64,000 bases of DNA, from positions 62,001-126,000 of the forward strand of contig JALHQZ010000002.1 in assembly GCA_022841705.1 (NCBI GenBank), in the 5' to 3' direction. A program made the translations under genes and the position numbers. Positions 1 to 7,670 of this stretch are shown in pieces; the stretch's first letter is position 1; every line of letters starts with the position of its first letter. The notes beneath the pieces were generated by a model. That model made no database searches. It saw only the letters and a list, made by a program, of their open reading frames with translations, and had not been told where the DNA came from. This DNA comes from Pirellulales bacterium (GTDB lineage: Bacteria; Planctomycetota; Planctomycetia; Pirellulales; Lacipirellulaceae).

Positions 1-541
1 CGCGGGTTCCCATCTTGATCATCACCACCCGCTTGTGGGCCGAGATCTCTTGCATTTCTTCCAGCGTGTACCCCGCCTTCGACCAGCTGGGGTACTGGTG
101 CAAGATGATGTCGATGCCGGCCGCCTCCGCCACATCGTGACAGAAGCCAACCGCGGTCTTAAGCGATCGGCCGAAGCGCAGCCAGTGATGCGGCGGCATG
201 AGCAGAATCGCTTCGGCGCCCGCTTCGCGCGCGGCGATGGCATGGTCAATTGCCTCCAAGCTTCCTTCGGCGGAAACGCCGGAAACGATTTTCATCGGTT
301 TGCCCGATTCACGCACCGCGCGCGCCAGCACGCTGGTCACCTGGGCGCGTTCGTCCGGGCGAAGGGACATAATCTCCCCCGTGTGTCCGTTGCACACCAG
401 CCCCGCAAGGCCCGGTTCTTGCGACAGCTCCGCGAAGTAGCGGTAGAGCCCTTGCTCATCAATCGATTCGTCTTCGCGAAACGCGCATAGGGTGGCGGCG
501 TAAACGCCGGTCCAAGGTTGACTTCTCAAATCGGTCGGCAT
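1..541 (-). CDS. DapA/NanA-family aldolase, C-terminus off window
   Basis: The minus strand is open from an ATG at 541 to the window edge and gives 180 residues of a dihydrodipicolinate synthase/N-acetylneuraminate lyase-type (beta/alpha)8 Schiff-base aldolase. Visible landmarks are an N-terminal TGVYAATLCAF, the NGHTGE element corresponding to the family's substrate-carboxylate-binding GxxGE loop (residues about 52-57), a YPSW tyrosine region near 155 and VVMIKMGTR near 172-180, whose lysine is the expected Schiff-base residue. The gene is truncated by the window, so its substrate cannot be read. Family members include 2-keto-3-deoxy sugar acid aldolases, and the nearby rhamnosidase/pectin genes make a keto-deoxy sugar acid a reasonable guess, but this is inference. 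The next minus gene upstream ends 140 bases away across a large inverted repeat. Confidence 0.85.
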   Translation of the reverse strand, partial: MPTDLRSQPWTGVYAATLCAFREDESIDEQGLYRYFAELSQEPGLAGLVCNGHTGEIMSLRPDERAQVTSVLARAVRESGKPMKIVSGVSAEGSLEAIDHAIAAREAGAEAILLMPPHHWLRFGRSLKTAVGFCHDVAEAAGIDIILHQYPSWSKAGYTLEEMQEISAHKRVVMIKMGTR

Positions 542-600
542 CTTTTATCTCTCGCGTCGGTAGGAAGAAAGGTTCTGTTGAAAATCTTCTGGTCGGTAAG

Positions 601-672
601 AGACCTCTCCGAGGCCGATTTCGCTGTTGACGGAGAACCGATCGCAAAACGAAATGGACCTCGGAGAGGCCT
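601..672. repeat. Imperfect 23-bp inverted repeat, 26-nt loop
   Basis: Arms 601-623 and 650-672 match at 20 of 23 positions when one is reverse-complemented (core CCTCTCCGAGG / CCTCGGAGAGG; inner arms ATTTCG / CGAAAT). It sits between two minus-strand genes. It could terminate the 682-1566 transcript or form a leader structure for the aldolase, but neither side has a T-run. Confidence 0.6.
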
Positions 673-681
673 CCTAAACAG

Positions 682-1566
682 TTACGCACTGGCGGCAGTA
701 CGTCGTGGAAGCGAACGCCCCAGTCCCGCTGGGCGTCGGTGGGCCTGTGTTCGGTGATGCGATACGGCGCCGTTAGCGCGGACGTGCTCGACACACGTGA
801 CACTCACGATGCCCCGCCGGAACAAATCGTCGAGTTGCTCGACTACCACCCGCACCTGCGACATCAGGTAGGCAACGGCCCGCCGCTGGGCGGTTTCGAG
901 CGATTCTCCCTCGCCCGCGCACACGGGCCGCAACAGATTCATCAGCAATTGGTGATGATTCCGCAGATCGGAAATCAAATCTTCGGGTTGACCCGTTCCG
1001 GGACGATCCCAATTCGAGTGCGCTCGGGTACGAGCACGCAGGTAAGCGGGGATGGGCGCCTCTTCAAACTTCGCTTCGCTATCGGCTCCGACGGATTCAC
1101 TGGCGAGGCCCTCGAACGCTTCGGTGGAGTCGCCGCGCCGGGCGCGACTTTCTTCCCGCAACCGCTTTGCGAGCCGCATGAGGCCCGCGGAAGTCAGCTC
1201 CTTCGCCGCATCGCAAGTTTCGCGGACGTAAGCGCCAAAAGCTTCTTCGGAGACGCTCGCTTGAATTTGCCACCGCGTCGATTGGTTGGGGGTAATTCCC
1301 AGGTCATCGAGCTTTATTCGCTGGTCACGCTTGTTCGACCGCCGATCGCCGCCGCGGAGCGTCAACTGCCGCAGCAGTTTTCCTGCTTGGCGTTCCGCCC
1401 GCAGTTTTACTTCGGCCGCGCGATTCTGCACGTCGAGCCCCAGCGCTGCGCTTTGAGCGTACCGCCGCACAGCTTCCGCCTTATTACGTATTTCGCAAAT
1501 CTCGGCGAAATTCTCCGTATGGGCGAGCGCCCGGTCGGCTTCATCCAGAACTGCTAACGATTGCAT
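682..1566 (-). CDS. Conserved phage/ICE-type protein of unknown function
   Basis: This 294-residue cytosolic protein has the charged, helical N-terminus of a widespread family found in phages, integrative elements and chromosomes: LDEADRALAHTENFAEICEIRNKAEAVRRYAQ, then QNRAAEVKLRAERQAGKLL and GGDRR (residues 8-76). A LDDLGITPNQSTRWQ stretch (about 87-101) looks like a helix-turn-helix. Parallels to ParB/Kfr-like DNA-binding proteins are suggestive only, and no function is established. The last roughly 35 residues are Arg/His/Ala-rich and look like read-through into spacer, so the ancestral stop may have been lost. Gene order is not operonic: the GntR gene upstream is divergent. Confidence 0.7.
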   Translation of the reverse strand: MQSLAVLDEADRALAHTENFAEICEIRNKAEAVRRYAQSAALGLDVQNRAAEVKLRAERQAGKLLRQLTLRGGDRRSNKRDQRIKLDDLGITPNQSTRWQIQASVSEEAFGAYVRETCDAAKELTSAGLMRLAKRLREESRARRGDSTEAFEGLASESVGADSEAKFEEAPIPAYLRARTRAHSNWDRPGTGQPEDLISDLRNHHQLLMNLLRPVCAGEGESLETAQRRAVAYLMSQVRVVVEQLDDLFRRGIVSVTCVEHVRANGAVSHHRTQAHRRPAGLGRSLPRRTAASA

Positions 1567-1844
1567 CGAAAAGCTCCTCCGCCAGAAGAGATTGCCCCGC
1601 TGAACCAGCCCGTGAAGAAAAGTGAGACTTGGAACCAGCGCCGCGGAACGCCGAACTTCGCTCGGTCAGACACCACGCTAACCTGTTTCAAGACAGATGT
1701 CAACCATAAGACATTACTTTGTTGCATAACATGTAATAACAACTACAATCGTGGTTGAGGCAGTTCTAGCTTACTCGCCGAGAACCGCTCACCGCGTCAA
1801 AACAGGACTGCCTCGGTCTTTTGATTCGGTTTATCATTCCGAGC

Positions 1845-2990
1845 ATGGGTAGACGTAAAAAAATGAGCACCGCATCGCCAGCTGCAACCGCCAAACATCG
1901 GCAGGTGTTCGAAGTGGTCCGCGGCCGTATTCAATCGGGCGCCTACAAACCGGGTGACCGCATCCCGTCGGAAGCGAACTTGATTGTCGAGTTCGGCGTC
2001 TCGCGGCCGACCGTAGCGCGGGCCTTGCACGAACTGGAACGGCGAGGCCTGGTGAGTCGGCGTCGCGGCGCTGGCACCTACGTCTCGAAGAGTGAAGTGG
2101 GCGGCAAGCACTTTGGCCTCTTGATTCCGGGATTGGGGAAAACGGAAATCTTTGAACCAATTTGCGGGGAAATCGCCCGGCTCGCGCAGCAGGACGGTCA
2201 TTCGCTGCTGTGGGGCGCCACGCACCTGCCGGACGCCGCGGCCGGCTCCAGCGGCGATTCAACGGACGAAGGCGCCATCGCGCTCGAGATTTGCGAGCGG
2301 TTCGTCCGCGACCGCGTGGGGGGCGTCTTCTTCGCACCGCTGGAGATTCTGCCGGGGCAAGAACAGGTGAACTTTCGCATCGTCGAATTACTCGATGCCG
2401 CCAAAATCCCAATCGTGCTCATCGACCGCGATTACTTGCCTTATCCGGGGCGCAGCGAGCACGATTTGGTGGGGATGAACAGCCGCCGCGTCGGGTACAC
2501 CATCACGGCCCACATGTTCGACGCCGGCTGCAAACGGCTGATGTTTCTCTATCGCCCTGGGTCAACCGCCGCCACTAAAGCGCGTTCGGTCGGTTTCGCC
2601 GAAGCCTTCATCGTTCGCAAACTTCATTTCGAAGCCGAATTTATCCAGGAATGCGATCCCGAAGATCGCCCCACGGTCGAGCACTTACTCGCCACCCAAA
2701 AACCCGAGGGGATTGTCTGCGGCAACGACTCTATCGCCGCCCAACTGCTGCAAACGCTCGACGCCTGCGGCGTGAAGGTACCCGCTGATCTTTTGATCGG
2801 CGGGGTGGATGATCTGAAATATGCCGCCTTCTTGCGGGTGCCGCTCACCACGGTTCGGCAGCCCTTCGCCGCTATCGGTGATACGGCCTATCACACGATG
2901 CTCGACCGGATCGAACGCCCCACTGCCGCACCGCGGCACATTATGCTGGCGGGGCAACTGGTGGTCCGCGAATCGACCCGCCGGCCGTAA
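1845..2990 (+). CDS. GntR-type regulator with LacI-like sugar-binding domain
   Basis: Transcription factor of the AraR-like architecture. A GntR winged helix (about residues 15-85, with AYKPGDRIPSEANLIVEFGVSRPTVARAL and RRGLVSRRRGAGTYV) is followed by a periplasmic-binding-protein type I effector domain (about 90-375) containing the typical GIVCGNDSIAAQLLQTL, GGVDDLKYA and PLTTVRQPFAAIG segments. Such proteins repress sugar-utilisation genes and release DNA on binding a sugar. The ATG at 1845 is preferred over an upstream TTG at 1821; ATG 1863 is an alternative. It lies just before the oligogalacturonate-lyase-like gene and upstream of the rhamnosidase locus, so control of pectin or rhamnose genes is likely but inferred. 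It is divergent from 682-1566. Confidence 0.9.
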   Translation: MGRRKKMSTASPAATAKHRQVFEVVRGRIQSGAYKPGDRIPSEANLIVEFGVSRPTVARALHELERRGLVSRRRGAGTYVSKSEVGGKHFGLLIPGLGKTEIFEPICGEIARLAQQDGHSLLWGATHLPDAAAGSSGDSTDEGAIALEICERFVRDRVGGVFFAPLEILPGQEQVNFRIVELLDAAKIPIVLIDRDYLPYPGRSEHDLVGMNSRRVGYTITAHMFDAGCKRLMFLYRPGSTAATKARSVGFAEAFIVRKLHFEAEFIQECDPEDRPTVEHLLATQKPEGIVCGNDSIAAQLLQTLDACGVKVPADLLIGGVDDLKYAAFLRVPLTTVRQPFAAIGDTAYHTMLDRIERPTAAPRHIMLAGQLVVRESTRRP

Positions 2991-3123
2991 GAAACTATCG
3001 GCGAACACCTCGCTGTGATGATTCGATCGGGCCGGCGCGCGAGACTACGATAAAGCTTGTGCAGCGAACTTTTCACGGGGACGGCCTGCGGCTTTTCCCT
3101 CTCCCTTCCGAGCGTGCGAACTG

Positions 3124-4230
3124 ATGGCGACTTCTCCGACCGATGTGGGCGTAGAGCGGGACCCTGTCGAGATTCTGGCCGACGGCGCCGGGCGCGGGGT
3201 GCGGCTGCGGATGGTCTCCCGCGAACGAACCATCAACCATCATCCCTTCTTCTATATCCCGGCGTATGACGACGCGATGCGGTGGCTCTTCTTCGCCGCC
3301 CAGCGGAGCGACGGCCCGCAGGCGTTGGGCGAGATTCGTGCCGAGCGGCGAATCCTGCAACTCACGCGGCGGAGCGATCTGAACGACTGGTCGCTGCATC
3401 CTTCGCACGATGGCCGCTACTTGTACTACACGGCGGGCGCCGATGCCTGTCGGGTGAATCTCGATACGCTGCGAGAAGAGGTGCTGGTGAACTTTGGCGA
3501 TTCGCCCATGCTGGCCCCCGGCATGGTGCAGGACGCGATGGGGACCACCTCGCTGAGCCACGACGACCGCTGGTGGGTAGTGCCCGTGCGGCAGCAAGAT
3601 TCCAGCCGACTGTACGTCATCAACACTTCGACTGGCGAATGCAATTGCGTGGTGGAAGGGGAACGCATCTTTCACCCGGAGTTTCATCCGCAAGACTCGT
3701 CGCTTATTCGCTACTCGGGTCCGTACCACAATCGCATTTGGGTGGTTGACCGCGATGGCGCCGGCAATCGGCCCGTCTATCGGCGGTCGGTGGCGCGCAA
3801 GGAGTGGACGGTGCATGAAGTGTGGATTCCGCACACCCGGGAAATGCTGGTGGTCGATTGGCGGCGCGGACTCTTCCGGCTGGATGTGGACACCGGTCTC
3901 CGCACGGACCTCACGCCCTTCAATGCATGGCATCCGATGGTCGATCGCGCCGGAGCGCGGGCGATCGCCGACACGCGCAATCCTGATCGCGGGCTGCATC
4001 TGGTGGACCTCTCGACCGGCGACGTCGAACTGGTCTGCCCGTCGAAAGCGAGCAGCCGGGGCGATCACTGGGATCGCGGCTATTGCCCCTACGACGACGG
4101 CCCGGTGCAAGTCGAGGCGCCACAACACACGCACCCGCATCCGTCATTCTCGCCCGACGGACGCTTTGTGGTCTTCACCACCGATGTCGCTGGCTGGCCG
4201 GCGGTGCTGGAAGTGGAACTGGAGCGCTGA
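3124..4230 (+). CDS. Oligogalacturonate-lyase-like seven-bladed propeller (PL22)
   Basis: This 368-residue protein without signal peptide resembles oligogalacturonate lyase (Ogl, PL22), which cleaves pectin-derived oligogalacturonides in the cytoplasm by Mn-dependent beta-elimination. The C-terminal block APQHTHPHPSFSPDG aligns with the enzyme's metal-site block; Q334, H337 and H339 have the same spacing as the Ogl Gln and two His ligands. H270 (NAWHPM) and H231 (TVHEVWIP) sit where the fourth ligand and the catalytic His are expected. Repeated propeller motifs (SLSHDDRW, HPEFHPQDS) precede them. Retention of these residues argues for activity, but the exact substrate is inferred. It follows the GntR regulator by 133 bases in the same orientation and probably belongs to its regulon. 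Non-catalytic propeller relatives exist in this family. Confidence 0.8.
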   Translation: MATSPTDVGVERDPVEILADGAGRGVRLRMVSRERTINHHPFFYIPAYDDAMRWLFFAAQRSDGPQALGEIRAERRILQLTRRSDLNDWSLHPSHDGRYLYYTAGADACRVNLDTLREEVLVNFGDSPMLAPGMVQDAMGTTSLSHDDRWWVVPVRQQDSSRLYVINTSTGECNCVVEGERIFHPEFHPQDSSLIRYSGPYHNRIWVVDRDGAGNRPVYRRSVARKEWTVHEVWIPHTREMLVVDWRRGLFRLDVDTGLRTDLTPFNAWHPMVDRAGARAIADTRNPDRGLHLVDLSTGDVELVCPSKASSRGDHWDRGYCPYDDGPVQVEAPQHTHPHPSFSPDGRFVVFTTDVAGWPAVLEVELER

Positions 4231-4247
4231 GTTGCGCTCACGCCACT

Positions 4248-4319
4248 CCCCCGACTGACGTCGGGGGCCCAAGAGCATGATGGAGAGTCATCATGAGCCC
4301 CCGGCGTCAGCCGGAGGAC
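4248..4319. repeat. Paired GC-rich palindromes at a convergent gene junction
   Basis: A perfect hairpin CCCCCGAC-TGAC-GTCGGGGG spans 4248-4267 and a second (CCGGC-GTCA-GCCGG core) spans about 4298-4316, preceded by TCATGAGCCCCC. Related pairs occur at 58301-58362 and 61453-61521. The position between two gene 3' ends suits bidirectional termination or a dispersed REP-like family. Confidence 0.7.
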
Positions 4320-4336
4320 TTGAGCCGCGCACCGTT

Positions 4337-4753
4337 TCAACGGGGCGTCACCACCAACGCGAACTTGTTCTTCGCGGGATCGTCAGTGACTTCCACTTCG
4401 AAACCGGACGAGGCGAAGTTCGCGAACTTCGAAGCAATCTTGGGGCCCTTATAGGGCACGTCAGGGTCGCCGATGTGGGGCGGTTGGGCCACCAGCACTT
4501 TGTGCTTGCCTAAGAGCGCGCCGTCGTTTGGCTGGTAGGTCGTGAGCGAGCACGAACCATCTTCGCGCGCTGAGCCCCGGACGCTCACGTTCCCTTCAGC
4601 CGACATGAGCACCACCTGTGCGCCGGGCACAGGCTTCGTAGCGGCGTAAGTAATCGTCACTGTGGCGGGGTACGGCGTCGGGCGTGATTCACCGCAGCCT
4701 CCCGTTGTAAGCAGGAGGAGCGCAGCACTCCACTTAAGTCTCAACGAAACCAT
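4337..4753 (-). CDS. Lipoprotein of DUF1559 cassette, copy 1
   Basis: This 138-residue secreted lipoprotein has a hydrophobic n/h region and lipobox TTGGC with acylated Cys20. The mature part is a small beta-sandwich resembling carboxypeptidase regulatory-like domains (VTITYAATKPVPGAQVVLMSAEGNV..LTTYQPNDGALLGKHKVLVA). It is about 90 percent identical by eye to the protein at 6081-6497, and each lies just downstream of a DUF1559 gene, so the two-gene unit was duplicated. In planctomycetes such lipoproteins regularly accompany DUF1559 prepilin-like proteins; the molecular role is unknown. It is co-oriented with and 45 bases from the preceding DUF1559 gene, implying an operon. Confidence 0.88.
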   Translation of the reverse strand: MVSLRLKWSAALLLLTTGGCGESRPTPYPATVTITYAATKPVPGAQVVLMSAEGNVSVRGSAREDGSCSLTTYQPNDGALLGKHKVLVAQPPHIGDPDVPYKGPKIASKFANFASSGFEVEVTDDPAKNKFALVVTPR

Positions 4754-4798
4754 GACTTCAATCGTTGAAGAGAGAAAAAGCCGCCGATATTTCGGGGC

Positions 4799-5770
4799 TT
4801 AAGGTGTATCGCTAACCGTCTCACCCACGTTGCGAGTGGCGAGTGCTTCATACAAGATAAGATCGATACCATTTTGCACGGTTCGCACGCTACCATCGCA
4901 TAACGCAAACTGCATCACGCCGGGATGACGACTACCGAACAGCGCTCCCCAGTACGGTGCAGCTCCCTCGTAATCGTGAGACGGAGCCGGCGGAAGAATC
5001 GCGCTGGCGCCACGGGTGTGATTTTGCACAAAGTCACCTTGATAGATGGAGTCGTCAGGCGAGTCCTTGATCGCGTACAGATTGTCTGGCACATGCTTCT
5101 CGCCGGCGAAGAAAGTTTTGCTGGTGCCGTCGGTGATGTGCTTCATGGCCACGGAGCCCACGAAGTTCTTGCAGCCCGCTTCAAAGCACTTCGGCGGTGT
5201 GATAATCACGCCCCGGTCATCGGGAATTCTGGTTCCAGTTTCAGGGTCGATTGTGGTGTTAGCACCCTGCACATTCCGGCCGTAGTTGCCAGCATAGTCG
5301 CCCGTCGAGCCTTGCGCAGTGAAGACGTTACCTGTTGCCGGGGCAAGCAAGCCTTCGTTTCCGTTGCCACGCATGCTGGGACAAAAGTACTGGCTGATGC
5401 GTGTCTGCCGGGCTTGGCGGTTCGCATTATGCGTGTACCACTGATCGAAATCCCACAACTGATACTCGGCTGAAGCCTCCATGAATGGCAAGGCAAGGGC
5501 AAACCAAGTGGAATGCTTGTCGCGCCAGCGAGCAGCGGGAAACGCCTTGTAAGTATCGTGAAAATTATGATTCGCCAGCACGATCTGCTTGAGGTTATTC
5601 GTGCATTGGTTCCGACGGGCCGCTTCGCGCGCCGCTTGCACGGCCGGTAGCAGTAGCGCAACCAAGATGCCGATGATGGCGATTACCACCAGCAGTTCCA
5701 CGAGCGTAAAAGCTTGCCGAACCGAACTCGAACGCCGAGCTGCCGAACGGACTTTTGGGTGCACTTCCAT
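4799..5770 (-). CDS. DUF1559 prepilin-like protein, copy 1
   Basis: This 323-residue type IV prepilin-like (pseudopilin) protein starts at MEVHPKV, where an ATG at 5770 follows GGAACAAGCGAA, a spacing shared with copy 2. It has a prepilin peptidase site and hydrophobic helix [35 protein letters not shown] (residues about 20-54) and then the DUF1559 globular domain with [49 protein letters not shown] and the terminal H-x9-DG motif [17 protein letters not shown]. These proteins are expected at the inner membrane or in a pilus/secretion pseudopilus; the family's exact function is unknown. It is paralogous to 6549-7529 with a diverged centre. Confidence 0.93.
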   Translation of the reverse strand: MEVHPKVRSAARRSSSVRQAFTLVELLVVIAIIGILVALLLPAVQAAREAARRNQCTNNLKQIVLANHNFHDTYKAFPAARWRDKHSTWFALALPFMEASAEYQLWDFDQWYTHNANRQARQTRISQYFCPSMRGNGNEGLLAPATGNVFTAQGSTGDYAGNYGRNVQGANTTIDPETGTRIPDDRGVIITPPKCFEAGCKNFVGSVAMKHITDGTSKTFFAGEKHVPDNLYAIKDSPDDSIYQGDFVQNHTRGASAILPPAPSHDYEGAAPYWGALFGSRHPGVMQFALCDGSVRTVQNGIDLILYEALATRNVGETVSDTP

Positions 5771-6080
5771 TTCGCTTGTTCCTAATTTAGCCCAGGGTTG
5801 GCCGCAAAGCGGCCCACCCTGGGTACACGGCCCAAAACATTGATTGGCCGAGTGGTCGGCATCAATCACAATCGCCGAATGCAATCAACATCGATCGCTC
5901 GGCCGACGAATCAACACGAACTGCAAACCCAGGGTAGGCGCAGTTGTCGCCAACCCTGGGCTGAGTGATGGAATCCCTTCAGGATTTATCCCAGCGTATC
6001 CCGAGTTCGGTAATGATCTGATTTTCTTCCGCTTCAAGCTGAATCGTAATGCGCGGTGCAATGCAAAATCGCAAACGCGA
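5771..6080. repeat. Intergenic spacer with two copies of a CCCAGGGT palindrome
   Basis: This 310-base spacer between the duplicated cassettes carries hairpins at 5791-5823 (CCCAGGGTTGGCC / GGCCCACCCTGGG) and 5928-5960 (CCCAGGGTAGGCG / CGCCAACCCTGGG). The arms are nearly identical, so they are copies of one dispersed repeat. Between them lie imperfect GGCCGAG/CTCGGCC arms. No coding sequence is evident. Confidence 0.7.
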
Positions 6081-6497
6081 TTACCGCGGCGTCACCACCA
6101 GCGCGAACTTGTTGTTCGCGGGATCTTCAGTGACTTCCACTTCAAGACCGGAGCTGGCGAAATTGGCGAACTTAGAAGCAATCTTGGGGCCTTTGTAAGG
6201 TGCTTCGGGGTCACCGATGTGCGGTGGTTGGGCCACCAAGACCTTATGCTTGCCCAAGAGCGCCCCGTCGTTCGGCTGGTAGGTCGTGAGCGAGCACGAA
6301 CCATCTTCGCCCGCTGAGCCGCGGGCGCTCACGTTCCCTTCGGCCGACATCAGCACCACTTGGGCGCCGGGCACCGGTTTCTTATCGGCATAGGTGACCG
6401 TGACGGTGACCGGATACGTGGTGGGGCGCGATTCGCCGCAGCCGACCGCGGCGAGCAATAACAGCGCCGCGCTTCGGGAGAATGTCCGCATGACCAT
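6081..6497 (-). CDS. Lipoprotein of DUF1559 cassette, copy 2
   Basis: Near-identical paralogue of the 4337-4753 lipoprotein (SRPTTYPVTVTVTYADKKPVPGAQ..EDGSCSLTTYQPNDGALLGKHKVLVAQPPHIGD). The signal sequence TFSRSAALLLLAAVGC ends in a lipobox with Cys about 20 residues from the start. ATG 6497 was chosen, with ATG 6491 and GTG 6500 as close alternatives. About a dozen substitutions in the roughly 116-residue mature region separate the two copies; most are conservative, so both are probably expressed. It is 51 bases downstream of its DUF1559 partner on the same strand. Its role is unknown beyond surface or periplasmic location. Confidence 0.88.
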   Translation of the reverse strand: MVMRTFSRSAALLLLAAVGCGESRPTTYPVTVTVTYADKKPVPGAQVVLMSAEGNVSARGSAGEDGSCSLTTYQPNDGALLGKHKVLVAQPPHIGDPEAPYKGPKIASKFANFASSGLEVEVTEDPANNKFALVVTPR

Positions 6498-6548
6498 CAC
6501 TCAACTCGTGGAGAACGCCGAAACTTCGGCAGCACTTTGAGAAACCAC

Positions 6549-7529
6549 TTACTCGCTGACCGTTTCACCCACGTTACGCGTGGCGAGCGCTTCGTACAGC
6601 AAGAGGTCAATCCCCGTTTGCACGGTGCGCACGCTCCCATCACACATGGCGAACTGCAGAACGCCGGGGTGGCGACTGCCGAAGAGGGAGCCCCAATAGG
6701 GGTTGGACGTTCCTTCGTAGTCCGCTGAGGGGGCAGGCGGAAAGAGTGGCCCCGCTGCGCGGGCAAAATTCGTGAAAAAATCTCCCTGATAGATGGAATC
6801 GTCGGGAGTCGCAGCGATTGCGAACAGATTGTCCGGAACGTGCTTCTCGCCAGCGAAGAATGTTTTACTGGTTCCATCGGTGATATTCTTCATCGCTACG
6901 GAACTATCCGTATGTTGGCAGGTACTCTCTTCGAAGCACTTTTTGAAAGGCGTGATGATCACCCCCCGATCGTCATAGACTCGCGTGCCGGTCTCCACAT
7001 CCTTTTGGCCTGTATCGAGTGTCCCTCGAGTATTTCGCCCGTTATTGCCAGCGTAGTCCCCGGTTGATCCCTGAGCTGTGAAGACCGTCGCTGTTGCGGG
7101 GGCCAACAACCCTTCGTTGCCGTTACCACGCATGCTGGGACAGAAGTACTGCGGGATGCGAGTCATCCTCGCTTGGCGATTCTTATTCGCTGTGTACCAC
7201 TCCTTGAAATCCCATAGTTGGTACTCCGCCGAAGCTTCCATGAACGGCAGGGCCAGCGCGAACCAGGTGGTGTGTTTATCCCTATAACGCGCGGCCGGGA
7301 AGTTGCCGTAGGTATCGTGAAAATTGTGATTCGCCAGCACGATTTGCTTCAGGTTATTCGTGCATTGGTTCCGCCGCGCCGCTTCCCGCGCTGCCTGCAC
7401 AGCGGGCAACAAAAGCGCTACTAAGATGCCGATGATGGCGATCACCACCAGCAGTTCCACGAGCGTAAATGCTTGCCGGACCGTGCTCGAACGCTGATCT
7501 GCCGAACGGACTGTTGGGGCCACTTCCAT
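6549..7529 (-). CDS. DUF1559 prepilin-like protein, copy 2
   Basis: This 326-residue paralogue of 4799-5770 has the same 5' context (GGAACAAGCGAA before the ATG), the same class III prepilin signal ([29 protein letters not shown]) and the same C-terminal H-x9-DG motif ([17 protein letters not shown]). The segment around [26 protein letters not shown] differs from copy 1 in length and sequence, while the first 80 and last 60 residues are strongly conserved. It lies 141 bases downstream of the PEP-CTERM gene 7671-9710, so the likely transcript order is PEP-CTERM, DUF1559, lipoprotein, DUF1559, lipoprotein. Confidence 0.93.
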   Translation of the reverse strand: MEVAPTVRSADQRSSTVRQAFTLVELLVVIAIIGILVALLLPAVQAAREAARRNQCTNNLKQIVLANHNFHDTYGNFPAARYRDKHTTWFALALPFMEASAEYQLWDFKEWYTANKNRQARMTRIPQYFCPSMRGNGNEGLLAPATATVFTAQGSTGDYAGNNGRNTRGTLDTGQKDVETGTRVYDDRGVIITPFKKCFEESTCQHTDSSVAMKNITDGTSKTFFAGEKHVPDNLFAIAATPDDSIYQGDFFTNFARAAGPLFPPAPSADYEGTSNPYWGSLFGSRHPGVLQFAMCDGSVRTVQTGIDLLLYEALATRNVGETVSE

Positions 7530-7613
7530 TTCGCTTGTTCCTAGTAACGACGAACGCGGTGGTTTGAAAAGACTGCCTTGGAGAAGACGTTACTGCTCAC
7601 TTTCACGCGGCTC

Positions 7614-7651
7614 CTGTTGGGCCGCGCCCCTGCCCCGGGCGCGGCCAACAG
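7614..7651. terminator. Strong GC hairpin after the PEP-CTERM gene
   Basis: CTGTTGGgCCGCGCCCC (7614-7630) pairs with GGGCGCGGCCAACAG (7637-7651) with one bulge. It is 20 bases past the stop of 7671-9710 on the minus strand and has no T-tract, so it may stabilise the 3' end or attenuate rather than fully terminate. Confidence 0.5.
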
Positions 7652-7670
7652 CAGCGCGGCGTGCGAAGGC

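Noticed and set aside
1700..1760. AT-rich TTGTT...AACAA dyad between the divergent genes
   Set aside because: Only five matching bases per arm; too weak to call an operator.
5791..5960. CRISPR-like repeat spacing
   Set aside because: Only two palindromic copies in opposite-arm form, no regular spacers and no cas genes.
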